From positions 124,001-188,000 of the forward strand of contig JAIOKI010000008.1 in assembly GCA_028335825.1 (NCBI GenBank): DNA of 64,000 nt, in the 5' to 3' direction. Position 1 is the first letter of the stretch; every line of letters starts with the position of its first letter. A model generated the notes under the pieces. The model had not been told where the DNA came from. It was given only the letters and a program-made list of their open reading frames with translations, and made no database searches. A program made the translations under genes and the position numbers. Shown one piece after another: positions 1 to 10,385 of this stretch. Source of the DNA: Nosema muscidifuracis. Lineage: Eukaryota; Microsporidia; Nosematidae.

Positions 1-146
1 GTGATAGATTTAGAATGTTTATAGAGTATTTTATTATTAGAAATATCTTTAAGAAGGGTAGAACTCCCTCCTGTATAAATATTTTTAGATATATGAATAG
101 TAAATAATTTTTCATCCGTTTTAATTTTCTTTATTTCAAAATTCAT
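1..146 (-). CDS. N-terminal part of a hypothetical protein, cut by the window edge
   Basis: An open frame runs leftward from an ATG at 146 to the window edge without a stop and gives at least 48 residues, beginning MNFEIKKIKTDEKLF. The start is supported by a GGG at 148-150, which is CCC on the coding strand directly before the ATG, as for most genes here. The visible part is hydrophilic and lysine-rich, with a GGSS segment, no signal peptide and no recognisable domain. I do not recognise the family. The rest lies outside the window. Confidence 0.6.
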   Translation of the reverse strand, partial: MNFEIKKIKTDEKLFTIHISKNIYTGGSSTLLKDISNNKILYKHSKSI

Positions 147-1227
147 TGGGTAGAGAAATTATAATTTAATAAAGAAATAATCAATCTATTATAAATATTT
201 TAATAAGAAAATTATAATATCTTTTGAGATAATTGAAAGGTATAAATTATCAAAATATATATTTAATAATTATATAAGCATACCTGAAGATCTTGATTTT
301 ATAAATAAAATATTTTAAGAATATCTGTAATTTATTATAAAATATTTTAAGAATATCTGTAATTTATTATAAAATATTTTAAGAATATCTGTAATTTATT
401 ATAAAATATTTTAAGAATAAGTGTAATTTTGTTATAAAATATTTAAGAATATGATTTATAAAAATATGATACTATAATAATATGATACTATAATAATATG
501 ATTTATAAAAATATGATACTATAATATATGATTTATAAAAATATGAATTATAATAATATGAATTATAAAAGATTTATAGTTAAAAGACCTCTAAGAATAT
601 TTAATAAAATAGATGGAAAACAAAAGAAGAAGAATTTAAATATAAAACAAAAAGTATATAAAAACAAAAAAATTACATATATAATTTTAATTAAGCATAA
701 TTTGTAAATTATAAAAGAAGATAAAAAAATTAGAAATTTTGTATTTTTTAGATGATTGAACTAAAAGGTAATTTATAAAATATTTAAGAAATATTTCAAC
801 TAAATATATTTTTAAAATAAAAAATATTTATTTTTGCATAATTAATGATAAAAAATTTAGAAGAATTTTATTTTTGCATAATTATTGATAAAAAATTTAG
901 AAGAATTTTATTTTTGCATAATTAATGAAATTTAATATGATAAAAAATTTGAAATCTCATCTTATACAGGTAAACCAATAAAATATCATCCATTATGATG
1001 ATTTCAATTTTTATAAAATAATCTATCACAACAAATATCTCTTACAAAAAATAATCTCTTACAACAATAACCTATTACAACCAAATTGTATTACAAAAAA
1101 TAACCTATTAAATTAACCTATTACAAATAATAATATCTTACAACAATAACCTATTAAATTAATCTCCAATTAGAAAAATACCTAAAAAAATATTTTTTAT
1201 TAAAGAAAACCCTTAATAAATAAAAAA
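147..1227. repeat. Intergenic DNA with two short tandem arrays
   Basis: No gene is seen. Bases 307-445 hold about four copies of a 32-bp unit (core TATTTTAAGAATATCTGTAA). Bases 831-930 hold three copies of a 40-bp unit containing TTTTTGCATAATT. Around 470-570 there are irregular ATGATACTATAAT units and around 1030-1160 CTTACAACAATAACCTATTA units. All are AT-rich simple repeats with no coding capacity. Confidence 0.7.
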
Positions 1228-2598
1228 ATGGAAAATTATGAAATACAAAATCTTTTTAAAGATATTAAAACAGGTTCAATATCTGATATAGCTAAACTTG
1301 AATCTATAATAGGTAAAGAAAAAAAGATTACTGATGATATAATAGATCATATTAATAAAGATATTCCTATATCATCAGATTTATTAAATGTATGTTCTCT
1401 TCTTCTTATAGAAAATAGAAATTGTGTGATAGAAGTTGTACAGAATATTTTAAAGAAAAATCCAAAATTTATTTTTAAATTTATTAATAACTTACAGAAT
1501 TCTAAATTTTATAATCAGAGAATGGCTGTACCAAAAATATTATGTGGATTAGATTGTGATACAACTAAAGATTTTTTAAAAAAATCTTTTTATGATGATA
1601 CAGGATTAGTAGTTAGAGAAGCAGCTCTTTCTTTATCACAATATAAGAAACTTCCTTTAAGTGATGATGAATTATTAGAAATAGCTATGAATCTTAATAA
1701 TCATCAATATGATTTTATACAATGTTTAGTACCAGATATTCTTATTTATATCAAACAGAAGACATTTCTTATATCAGAAATATCTTTATCAAAATCTTGG
1801 AGAAAAAGACTTAGTTTAGTAAGAAAAGTATCATATTTTAAAAAAGAAGATATAAGAAATATTTATAATATTATGTGTAAAGATCCAGAAGAATCTATTA
1901 GAGTAGCATTAGTAGAACAAATGGATTGTTTAGATGATTTTAAAGAATTTGCTGAAATATTTATAGTAGATACTAGTGAGAAAGTAAGAGGTATGACAGT
2001 TAGAAAAATAGGAAATTATGAAGGAGATCATAATCTTCTTAATAATGTAGTAAATGATTCTAGTTGGCAAGTACGTAAAGAATTATTATGTATACATAAA
2101 GAAGATATTTATGAAAGGATAAGTCTTCCTATTATAAAATCTTTACCTAAAAATTATGATTGGAGAATTAAAAATGAAATATTAGAGACAATTTTACATA
2201 TAGTAGATCATAATGATATTCTTGTAGAGAGATGTTTATTAGATACTTTATTTGAATATTTAATAGATCCAGTATATGAAGTAAGATATAAAGGATCTAA
2301 AGTTCTTAAAGAATTAATAGAGAAAGCTACTTGGAGTATTAAACTTAAAGAAAGATTAGATTGTTTATTATCTCAAACAATTTATCTTATAAGAATAACT
2401 TTAGTAGAACCATGTATATCATTTGATAAGAAATATAATACAAAATATATAATAAACTTATTAAATGATAAAATAATTAATGTAAGAATGAGAGTTTTAC
2501 ATGTATTAAAGAAAGAAGATTTGAATGAAGAGATTGTTAGAGTATTAGGAGATATGAAAGAAGAAGAATTAAGAGAAGATATTGAAAGACTTTTATGA
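1228..2598 (+). CDS. TPD3: PP2A 65-kDa scaffold subunit A (PR65-like HEAT-repeat protein)
   Basis: A 456-residue all-helical protein made of HEAT repeats from about residue 60 to the end. Several repeats carry the PR65 signature of Asp, then Val-Arg. The stretch near residues 345-375 (LIDPVYEVRYKGSKVLKEL) lines up closely with the PR65 segment LVDHVYAIREAATSNLKKL, and the preceding repeat has DYDWRIKNEILE, matching the family's DAKWRVRLAIIE. In other eukaryotes this protein is the scaffold that joins the catalytic C subunit to regulatory B subunits of protein phosphatase 2A. It is shorter than the usual 590 residues, so the N-terminal repeats are reduced or diverged. CCC lies at 1210-1212 before the ATG. 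A generic HEAT protein remains the alternative. Confidence 0.72.
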   Translation: MENYEIQNLFKDIKTGSISDIAKLESIIGKEKKITDDIIDHINKDIPISSDLLNVCSLLLIENRNCVIEVVQNILKKNPKFIFKFINNLQNSKFYNQRMAVPKILCGLDCDTTKDFLKKSFYDDTGLVVREAALSLSQYKKLPLSDDELLEIAMNLNNHQYDFIQCLVPDILIYIKQKTFLISEISLSKSWRKRLSLVRKVSYFKKEDIRNIYNIMCKDPEESIRVALVEQMDCLDDFKEFAEIFIVDTSEKVRGMTVRKIGNYEGDHNLLNNVVNDSSWQVRKELLCIHKEDIYERISLPIIKSLPKNYDWRIKNEILETILHIVDHNDILVERCLLDTLFEYLIDPVYEVRYKGSKVLKELIEKATWSIKLKERLDCLLSQTIYLIRITLVEPCISFDKKYNTKYIINLLNDKIINVRMRVLHVLKKEDLNEEIVRVLGDMKEEELREDIERLL

Positions 2599-2893
2599 AT
2601 AAATAGTATAAAAAAATATTTAATTTTATTTATATAAATTTATTTTGAGAACCATCATGAGATTATGGTATAAAAAAAGGATTGTAATAATTTTTTATAA
2701 TTAAAAGATTATGGTATTATTAAAAAGATTAGTATCTAATTATAATGAAATCTATTTTTATATAATTTATTATAATATTTAATATAAATAATCTAATATA
2801 ATAATTATAAAAAGATTAATATCTATTTATAAGACAATCTATCTTTATTATAAAAAATATTATTTTTTTAATTATATTTTATCATCCCTGCAA

Positions 2894-3472
2894 ATGAGAC
2901 TTACAAAATTAAGAAATGTCTATCCTGGTGATGAAATAACAGAAAAAGGTACAACTTCTTTAGGAATTTATAATAAAAAATCATTTTTATGTGGTACATT
3001 ATGTAAGACACAAAATCATCTTTTTATTCTATCAAAGACTAAAAGATATTATCCATATATAGATGATACAATAATAGGAAGAGTTATCTACGTATCATCT
3101 GAGTATTATAAAATAGATCTGGATACTTATGTAGGAATCCTACCTTCATTAAGTTTTACTAATGCTAGTAAGAGAAACAAACCAGATATAAAAAAAGATG
3201 ATTGGTTGTTTTGTAAAATAATTGAACCAGCTCTTGAACCTATTTTATCATGTGTAGGTGAAGGATTTGGTAAAATAGATGGATACTTATTTAAGATAGA
3301 AATATGGCAGACTCAGATTCTTTATGTAACTAATATATTATTTAAGATTGGGAAGAAATTTAATTTTAAGATATCATTAGGAGTTAATGGAAATATCTGT
3401 ATAAAATCTGATGATCCTAAAATAGCAAGGGATGTTTATAAAGAAATACTTAGTGAATTAAGTAATTATTAG
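2894..3472 (+). CDS. RRP40: RNA exosome cap subunit RRP40
   Basis: A 192-residue protein with the order expected of Rrp40: a short N-terminal domain, an S1 domain around residues 55-120, and a KH-like domain after that. Two family signatures are clear. FTNASKRNKP (about residues 90-99) corresponds to FPNASKKNRP of yeast Rrp40. ISLGVNGNICIK (about 160-171) corresponds to its G-x-N-G KH motif. Rrp40 is one of the three cap proteins of the nuclear and cytoplasmic exosome, which degrades and trims RNA 3' to 5'. CCC at 2886-2888, five bases before the ATG, supports the start. It lies downstream of the PP2A gene on the same strand, but the 295-bp spacer argues for separate transcription. Confidence 0.85.
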   Translation: MRLTKLRNVYPGDEITEKGTTSLGIYNKKSFLCGTLCKTQNHLFILSKTKRYYPYIDDTIIGRVIYVSSEYYKIDLDTYVGILPSLSFTNASKRNKPDIKKDDWLFCKIIEPALEPILSCVGEGFGKIDGYLFKIEIWQTQILYVTNILFKIGKKFNFKISLGVNGNICIKSDDPKIARDVYKEILSELSNY

Positions 3473-3734
3473 AGGAAGGATAATATTAAAAATTTAGTGT
3501 TGTAATTTAATTTATATTCATTACAAGGAATATATATTTATATATATTTATTAGGAATATCATTATTAGGAATACCTTATATTATAACGAATATGTAGGA
3601 AGAATACCTTATATTATAACGAATATATAGGAATATATAATTATAAGGAATATATTAAAAAAATATCTCTATTACCAAAAATATAATTATAACGAATATA
3701 TTAAAAATATTTTTATTAGAATTATATTTTTTAA

Positions 3735-4226
3735 TTAAATATCATAACTTCTCTTATTTCCTAATTTATATGTTCCATCCATATTTGGATCCCTAGTTTT
3801 TACTATACTAAATTTCTTAAATTTTTGAGTATCTAAATCACCACACTTAGATAAATTAAGATAATTTCCACCAGTCCTTTCATCAATACTCTTTCTAGTA
3901 AGACATAACCCATCATCAGAAATAATATTAACATTATTCTCACCTATATCATCAAACCTAAATTTTATTCTCATGTTCTGATCTACACAAGCAACAACTC
4001 CTGGATCTGTTAATTTACCACAAATATTCATATTATCTTGATTTATTTTAGTTAATCCTGGAGTTATAGTAAACTCATCTTCACCATCTCCTAGTAACTT
4101 ACTACTACTTAATAACATACGAACTGTTTTTCCTTTATTTATTATAGAAAGGTGTCTGTTATAATCATCATGTGATGTAATAACTATTTTCTCAGCTATT
4201 ATATATGTTATTAGGTATAATATCAT
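3735..4226 (-). CDS. Putative secreted ricin-B-like (beta-trefoil) protein
   Basis: A 163-residue protein with a short hydrophobic N-terminus (MILYLITYIIA) that could be a signal peptide. The C-terminal half has a pattern like a ricin-B repeat: GLCLTRK, then NYLNLSKCGDLDTQKFKKF, that is a Cys, a run of strand residues, a second Cys and a Q-x-F in place of Q-x-W. Microsporidia encode families of small secreted ricin-B-lectin-like proteins of this size, thought to act at the spore surface or the host interface. There is no CCC near the ATG at 4226, unlike most neighbours, so the start is less certain. Membership of the ricin-B family is an inference from this one motif. Confidence 0.5.
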   Translation of the reverse strand: MILYLITYIIAEKIVITSHDDYNRHLSIINKGKTVRMLLSSSKLLGDGEDEFTITPGLTKINQDNMNICGKLTDPGVVACVDQNMRIKFRFDDIGENNVNIISDDGLCLTRKSIDERTGGNYLNLSKCGDLDTQKFKKFSIVKTRDPNMDGTYKLGNKRSYDI

Positions 4227-4705
4227 AAAAATATAAATAAAAAAATATATTTAAGTATTAAAGAACCAATTATTAATTAAATTTCAAAAATTAATAAAAT
4301 TAATTGGTGGATTACAAAATAATTAACAAATTGTGTAGAAATAAAAAACATTAAAAGAATATGAAATATTTTAATAAATTTTTAAATATTTTAGTTGTTT
4401 TAAAAATATCAAAGTTTTATTTTTGTTTTATAGGGAATAATAAAAAAATTACTAACTTATAATTTTTTAATTAAAATAATAAGATAAATATATTAAAAGA
4501 ATTTTATAAGATAAATATTAAAAAACAAGATAAATTAAAAAGAAGATAAATTAAAAAGAAGATATATTAAAAATATTAATAAGATAAATATAAATAAGAT
4601 AAATTAATTAATAAGATAAATTAAATAAAAATAACTCATTATAAGATATATTAATTAATAAGATAAATTAATTAATAAAATAAATAAGAATATATTAAAA
4701 TTTTA
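4227..4705. repeat. Intergenic DNA with AAGATAAATTAA repeats and one dispersed motif
   Basis: No gene is seen. Bases 4500-4700 are irregular repeats of AAGATAAATTAATTAAT type. Bases 4264-4310 form an imperfect inverted repeat (ACCAATTATTAATT against AATTAATTGGT). An 18-base motif at 4303-4320 recurs inverted at 21209-21226. Confidence 0.55.
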
Positions 4706-5299
4706 CTAACAACACGCTTTCTTCTTATTTTTCTTACTAGGATTAATAATCTTATTTTCATCCTTAATTTTAAATTTCTTATCTTTTTTAATTAAAATCT
4801 TAGCCATTTCTTCAAATATTTTACTAACATTCAATCCATATTTAGCACTAGTACAAAAATATTTAATAGAAATATCTTTAGCTTTATTATTAACCAATAC
4901 TTCCATATTTTTATATTCATTATCATTAACTAAATCTCTTTTATTACCTATAAGAAATATAGGAACATCTCCACTCTCTTCTTTTATATTATTATACCAC
5001 CTATCTACAGTTTTAAAAGTATTTTTTACTGATAAATCGAATACTAAAAATATAGCATCAGAATTTCTATAATAACTTTTTGTTATACTAAAAAATCTTT
5101 CTTGACCAGCTGTATCCCAAATATTAAGAAGGACTGATTTTTTATTTACATTTATTTTTTTTGTAACTGTGTCTATACCAATAGTACTCATTAAACTTTC
5201 TTGAAATTCGTCTGTTTTATATTTACGAAGAAGAGCTGTTTTACCTACATTAGTTTCTCCAAGTATTATTATTTTAAATCTGTGGTCTATGTTTGTCAT
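4706..5299 (-). CDS. Rab-family small GTPase
   Basis: A 197-residue small GTPase with all G boxes: P-loop GETNVGKT at residues 14-21, switch I threonine within STIGID (38-43), WDTAGQERF (61-69), the NKRD base-specificity box and the SAK box. It ends in -KKACC; a terminal Cys-Cys pair is the Rab geranylgeranylation signal, so the protein should cycle on and off membranes and direct vesicle targeting. WDTAGQERF followed by ITKSYYRNSDA is typical of Rab rather than Ras, Rho or Arf. The subfamily (Rab1/8 or Rab5/6) cannot be fixed by eye. CCCC lies two bases upstream of the ATG (5302-5305 on the plus strand). It is full length. Confidence 0.88.
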   Translation of the reverse strand: MTNIDHRFKIIILGETNVGKTALLRKYKTDEFQESLMSTIGIDTVTKKINVNKKSVLLNIWDTAGQERFFSITKSYYRNSDAIFLVFDLSVKNTFKTVDRWYNNIKEESGDVPIFLIGNKRDLVNDNEYKNMEVLVNNKAKDISIKYFCTSAKYGLNVSKIFEEMAKILIKKDKKFKIKDENKIINPSKKNKKKACC

Positions 5300-5678
5300 G
5301 TGGGGTTATTAAAAAATTTTATGTATTATTTTATTAGAGGTTTATTAAAGATTTGAATTATTAGAGGGGTGTTTTATTATAGGTTTTTTTATAGGTGTAT
5401 TTTATTAAAGATTTATGTATTATTTTTTTATAGGTGTGTTTTATTAGAGGGGTATTTTAATAGAGTGATTTGTTTTATAAAAAATTTAAGAGAAACTATT
5501 ATTGGATAATATTAAGATAATAAATAAAAATCTTAAATTAAAATCCTTATATAATAAACATAATAAATAAAAATCCTTATATAATAAAATCCTTATAAAT
5601 AAAATCCTTATAAATAAACATCTTATAAATAAAAATAAACATAACAATCCTTATAAAATAAATTAATTCTTCTTTAAT
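5300..5678. other. Intergenic DNA, AT-rich irregular repeats
   Basis: Irregular repeats of TTTTATTAGAGGTGT type (5320-5470) and of AATCCTTATAAATAAA type (5540-5660). No gene, RNA or palindrome of note is seen between the two divergent-to-tandem minus-strand genes. Confidence 0.5.
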
Positions 5679-6659
5679 TCATATATCTTTTATAGGTATA
5701 TCTTCCTCTAATAATGTATGACTCAATATAAAACAATCCATTCTTTTTATCTCTCTATCTAATTTTATTCTATCTATTACTATATTAAATCCTGTATCCC
5801 ATATTAATATATTATTATCAATATCACAAGAATAAAGATATTTATTACAAATACTCATTCTTAAATATTTTACTTCTCTTTCATGATATTCTAATATGCT
5901 ATTCTTAGAATTATCCATATTTATTTTATAAATCTTTCCACTAGTAGATCCACAATATATAAAACTAAATAAATTATCTGATGTGATACTTTTAATATCT
6001 TCTTCTAAAAATATCTCTAAATATTTATCCTTTAAAAATATCTTTAATATATTTTTATTACTAATTATTAATATATCTTCTATAAAAAAAGATACATGAC
6101 ATTCATATTCATGTATCTTAATTAAATCTTTATTATATATTTCTAATTTATTCTTATATTGTATTCCTATTTTATTATTTAAATTAATTAGTATTTTTTT
6201 ATCATCATCTATATTATTTTTAATAGAATTATTATTATTATCTATAATATTTTTATTATTATTATCTATATTTTTATCATTAATATTATATTTTTTATCA
6301 ATAGCATTATCATCACTACTAAAATTATTATTATTAATATAATTATTATTATCAATGTAATCACCTCCTAATAAAATACTCTCTTTTAAATTTTTAATTA
6401 ATCTATTTTTAGATATACAATATATATCTCCATTAATAGATAATATATCATCAATATCCATCTTAATATCTGTACTATATATTTCTTTATAAGGATGTAT
6501 TCTATAAATTACAAGTTTAGTATCTTCTATGTTGTATAAATATTTAGAATTATGTATTGTATATTTATTCTTATTAAGGAGTATCTTCTTAGTATTATTA
6601 AGTTTTATTTCTTTATTGGAATATGTTTCTAATATTAAAGAAGTTTCGAATGTATCCAT
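5679..6659 (-). CDS. WD40-repeat protein with an asparagine-rich insertion
   Basis: A 326-residue protein with degenerate WD40 blades. The clearest blade is near the C-terminus: STSGKIYKINMDN, then LEYHEREVKYLRMS, then NKYLYSCDIDNNILIWDTG, which has the LIWD ending of a WD repeat. Earlier beta-rich segments (NRLIKNLKES, KNKLEIYNKD, NILKIFLKD) look like further blades. Residues about 100-150 are almost pure Asn, Asp, Ile and Lys, and look like an in-frame microsatellite loop. CCCCC lies just upstream of the ATG (6662-6666 on the plus strand). WD40 proteins are assembly platforms; I cannot say which complex this one serves. Ribosome biogenesis factors of the IPI3 kind are one possibility with no direct support. 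Confidence 0.6.
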   Translation of the reverse strand: MDTFETSLILETYSNKEIKLNNTKKILLNKNKYTIHNSKYLYNIEDTKLVIYRIHPYKEIYSTDIKMDIDDILSINGDIYCISKNRLIKNLKESILLGGDYIDNNNYINNNNFSSDDNAIDKKYNINDKNIDNNNKNIIDNNNNSIKNNIDDDKKILINLNNKIGIQYKNKLEIYNKDLIKIHEYECHVSFFIEDILIISNKNILKIFLKDKYLEIFLEEDIKSITSDNLFSFIYCGSTSGKIYKINMDNSKNSILEYHEREVKYLRMSICNKYLYSCDIDNNILIWDTGFNIVIDRIKLDREIKRMDCFILSHTLLEEDIPIKDI

Positions 6660-7009
6660 TTGGGGGAAAATTAATTATATTTTATAAGAAGAGTATTATT
6701 AATAAAAAGATATATTATTAATAAATATATTTTATATATTATTAATAAATATATTTTATATATTATTATAAGAAATGGATATTTTATATATTATTATAAG
6801 AAATAGATTAATAAATATTTATCCCTGTTTTGTCTATAATTAATGGTACATATAGAAGTCTCATTTCTTTAAGAATAATATTTATACAATCTTTTTATAA
6901 TCTAAATAATATTTATATTTATATAACGATCTTTTTATACAATCTCTTTATAATCTTTTTATAACAATATTTTTATAATCTCTTTATGATAATATTTTTT
7001 TCATCCCTC
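6660..7009. other. Divergent intergenic region
   Basis: This is the shared upstream region of the WD40 gene (minus) and the 170-residue gene (plus). It contains TATATTATTAATAAATATATTTTA repeats at about 6690-6800 and an isolated ATCCC at about 6820 followed by an 8-codon frame that I do not regard as a gene. No other structure is seen. Confidence 0.5.
7005..7007 (+). promoter_or_regulatory. CCC start-proximal motif that decides the start at 7010
   Basis: CCC lies two bases before the ATG at 7010, the spacing seen in neighbouring genes. The alternative in-frame ATG at 6986 has no such motif and would place the CCC inside the coding region. Confidence 0.6.
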
Positions 7010-7522
7010 ATGTCAGTAGTTAAAGATATAATAAAATCACTAGACAAAATAAGTGAATCTACTATATTTGATAAATATAGAAATTTACTTAAGAAATATA
7101 AGAAACTTCCTAAAAAAGATTATATAGATCTACAGAAGATAGTAAGAACTAAAGATTTATACAAGATATTAAAAATGAATCTTACTAACAGAGAAGCAAG
7201 AATTCTTGGTTCAGTACTTACTAGTGTAAAACTAAGTCATGTAGATGATATAATACATTTAATATGTACTAAAGATGATGATAATACTCCTATACTTCTT
7301 ACTTCTATACTTTCTAAGAAGAATAAAGTTGATATGACTGAAGTACAATTATATTTAATTAAAATGATACAAAGGAATATTAAACTTGTACATTTGGGAT
7401 TACTACATGTAGCTTATAAAAATTATCCAGAAATTATTAATAAAGAGATACTAGAATTTTGTAAGAATAATGATCATAATATTTGTAAAGAGATACTCTC
7501 TTTAGAGATGGAAATAGTATAA
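7010..7522 (+). CDS. Hypothetical helical protein
   Basis: A 170-residue protein starting MSVVKDIIKSLDK. I chose this ATG over one 24 bases upstream because of the CCC at 7005-7007. The whole sequence is predicted by eye to be alpha-helical, in pairs of amphipathic helices (for example residues 50-85 and 120-150), reminiscent of an alpha-solenoid or an ARM/VHS-like fold. It has no signal peptide, no membrane segment and no catalytic motif. It is lysine-rich with a basic N-terminal third. I do not recognise the family. It could be a fast-evolving subunit of a conserved complex, as often happens in microsporidia. Confidence 0.7.
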   Translation: MSVVKDIIKSLDKISESTIFDKYRNLLKKYKKLPKKDYIDLQKIVRTKDLYKILKMNLTNREARILGSVLTSVKLSHVDDIIHLICTKDDDNTPILLTSILSKKNKVDMTEVQLYLIKMIQRNIKLVHLGLLHVAYKNYPEIINKEILEFCKNNDHNICKEILSLEMEIV

Positions 7523-9127
7523 ATAAAAATAAATTAATTTTATATTAATAGGTATATTGTTAGATATATTTTAATTAATAGGTATAGGTTTATAAATTAT
7601 ATAAATAGGTATAAATTATATTGATAGGTATATATTAATAAATTTATATTAATAGTTATATATTAATAAATTATATTAATACATCACTTATACATGTCTT
7701 TATGATACTTAATTAGCATGTCATCACATAAGAAATTATTTTCGTATTGTAAATTGATAAATAGTATATCGTACTAATATTTTTCTAAAAAATAGTCCTC
7801 ATTTTAATAAAATAGATTATTTTTAATTCAATTATTATTTTATCTACATTATTAAATTATAAATTAGTTAAAACTTTTCTGTTCTAAGAATTTAATGTAT
7901 TTTTTTATTAAGATTTAAAAATATATTTATAAATTTTTATATACATAAATAAATCAAATAGGTTTTTTTTATCTAATGTATTAAAATTTTAATTAATTTA
8001 TTTTTTATCTTCATTTTTAATTTAAGATTAGTAAAATATTATTTTTTATGATTAAAAGTCAAGTTCTTCTGATTGTTTTTATCTTCATTTTTAATTTATT
8101 AGTAAGAAAAAAAATTATTTTTATTTTTCATGACTTATATCTAAAATTATAAATCTTCTTTAAAAATAACTTAATTTTCATTTATAAGAAATAAATATTA
8201 TTCTATCAGATATTATAAACTTCACTAGAACATTCAAATATAAAAATGATTTTTTTAATTTTATATTGTCATTAATTTTTATTAAACGCTAGTTAATTAT
8301 AATTCTTTTTTAAGAAATAATTAACTTAATTTTTCAGATGTATTCTCTGAGTAATTAAAAAAATACTTTTTTTGTTTTTAACATTATTTGATTCAGATTT
8401 TTTAATTAAAATAATTATTTCGTTCTTCTCTTTCATATAAAAATCGTGGAATTAAAAAATAAAGAATTTTTCTTTTAAAAATAATTATTTCGTTCTTCTA
8501 TTTCAAATAAAAATCGTGAAATCAAAAAATAAAGAATTTTTCTTTTAAAAATAATTCGTAATATTGTTAACAATTTTTTTGTGCTAAATTAAGACTATTA
8601 AAATACGAAAATATAATTTTTTCTTATTTGACTTTTTACTAAAATAATTTTAAATATTCTAATTAATAATTTTATTTAAAGGTACTATTTTCTATTAGAT
8701 ATAGTTCTTTATTAATACATAAAATAATTGTTCTTTATAATTTAAAATTATATCATATGTTTATGATATTACATAAGATATATTTCATTGTTTAATATAA
8801 TTTAAACAAAAGATAGTAAAAAATTTTAATCTTATTTAATATTTAATTAATTCCTTATATATTTGTAAATCATGTAATATTCTTCTCATATGATATCATT
8901 ATTGTATAAATAATATTATACAGATTTCTTAAAGAAATATCAATCTTGTTTAAAGTTTAATTGATTCCTTATATATTTGTAAATCATGTAATATAATTCT
9001 CATATGATGTCATTATTATATAAATAATATTATACAGATTTCTTAAATAAATAAAAATTTTAATCTTGTTTAATTAATTTATTTAAATTTTTTTTGTTTT
9101 TATAAATTAAAAAATACCCATAATAAA
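7523..9127. repeat. 1.6-kb gene-free region with direct repeats before a secreted-protein gene
   Basis: No open frame with a CCC-type start is seen. Two direct repeats stand out. A 70-bp unit occurs twice at 8411-8550 (ATAATTATTTCGTTCTTC, then AAAAATCGTG). A 114-bp unit occurs twice at about 8822-9045 (TTCCTTATATATTTGTAAAT, then CATATGAT and ATTATACAGATTTCTTAAA). The second pair sits directly upstream of the gene starting at 9128. Confidence 0.6.
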
Positions 9128-9874
9128 ATGATACTCATAAACTTATTATATATTAAATCATTACATGTAAAATTCATTCACTTATTAAATGATCCATTAT
9201 ACTCCACTGATAGTACTTTTGTTTATCAATCTTTTGATATTTATAATGGATTCAATCAAATAATAAATGAAGTTTATCCTAATCTTAAATTAAGAGATAA
9301 TTATTTAAAAATAAATGATGAAATATTTAGTACTAACTGTTTACAAAGAATTAAAGGTACTACTTATATAGAAGGATCAAATATTTTTACATCAGAATTC
9401 TTCTATGGAAAAGATATTATACCATATTCTAGGATTAATACGTTAGTAAACTTATATGTTAAGATATTTGTTATGTTTAATGGATTATCTGATTATAACA
9501 ATATACTTCTTCGTAAATGTACTTTTGGAAAATACAGATACTCTGATGAAAATAAATGTATAAAAATACTTGAAAATGTTCTTACAAAATATCCTTCTTT
9601 TAGTGGTAAAACTAGATCAGAATATTTTATATTGTTTAAAAAAGTTTTAGATAATATGCTAGGAAATATTTATAATAGAAAAAAAGACTTATTATTATTT
9701 CAGTATATAGAAAGTATGAATGAATCTAAGATTTATTCTATGAGTGATGATATTTTTTATAAGTTTAAGAAACTTAATGATATATTATCAAGTACTTTTA
9801 TTCTACCAGATGAACATATCAAAGAAATTAATTCGTTTACTAAATTACCAAAGAATTTAGAAAATATTTACTAA
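9128..9874 (+). CDS. Secreted protein, tandem paralog 1 of 2
   Basis: A 248-residue protein with a hydrophobic N-terminus (MILINLLYIKSLHVKFI) consistent with a signal peptide. It is paralogous to the next gene (10386-11105). Both share FDIYNGF near residue 38-45, then KINDEIF against EINDERF, LVNLYVKI against LVSLFYKI, SRSEYF/SREEYF-type helices, and KLNDIL against KINDIL near the end. The body looks mostly helical with few cysteines and no second membrane segment. CCC at 9117-9119 precedes the ATG. I do not recognise a known domain. Tandem duplication plus divergence and a signal peptide suggest a lineage-specific secreted protein, possibly host-directed; that role is inference. Confidence 0.72.
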   Translation: MILINLLYIKSLHVKFIHLLNDPLYSTDSTFVYQSFDIYNGFNQIINEVYPNLKLRDNYLKINDEIFSTNCLQRIKGTTYIEGSNIFTSEFFYGKDIIPYSRINTLVNLYVKIFVMFNGLSDYNNILLRKCTFGKYRYSDENKCIKILENVLTKYPSFSGKTRSEYFILFKKVLDNMLGNIYNRKKDLLLFQYIESMNESKIYSMSDDIFYKFKKLNDILSSTFILPDEHIKEINSFTKLPKNLENIY

Positions 9875-10385
9875 TAAATAAAATATTTTTACTAATAAAT
9901 GATAAAATATTTACTAATAAATAAAATATTTTTTCAATTGTTATTAGTTTTTAAATTTTAATTAAAAAGATACATAAATGATTTTTTTTACATTTAAATT
10001 AATTTTTGTAATATCCTCTATAATTATGTAATGTTATATTTTAAATTTTTTTAATTTTTGTATTGTTTTTACATTTAAAGTCTGATAAATTAATTTTTGT
10101 ATTGTTTTTAGTTAAATTTGATAAACTAATAACATTTAAAAAAATATTTCATAAGTAATATTTATTTAGTAAAATATTTTATTTAGTAAAACATTTTATT
10201 TTAAATCTGATAAATTAAATTTTGACTTGTTTGTTACAAAACAATAAAAAAATTAATAATTTATTATAAGTCAATAAATTTTAGTTATTTTAATAATAAT
10301 TAATAAAATATTCAATTTTAATTAAAATAAATTTTTTAGTATTTTAATTTATCATAGTATAAATGTTTAGTAAGACATCCTTGAT
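9875..10385. other. Intergenic DNA between the two paralogs
   Basis: AT-rich, with short repeats of ACTAATAAATAAAATATTT (9868-9930) and TTTTTGTATTGTTTTTA units (10055-10115). It is the likely upstream control region of the second paralog. No gene or RNA is seen. Confidence 0.5.
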
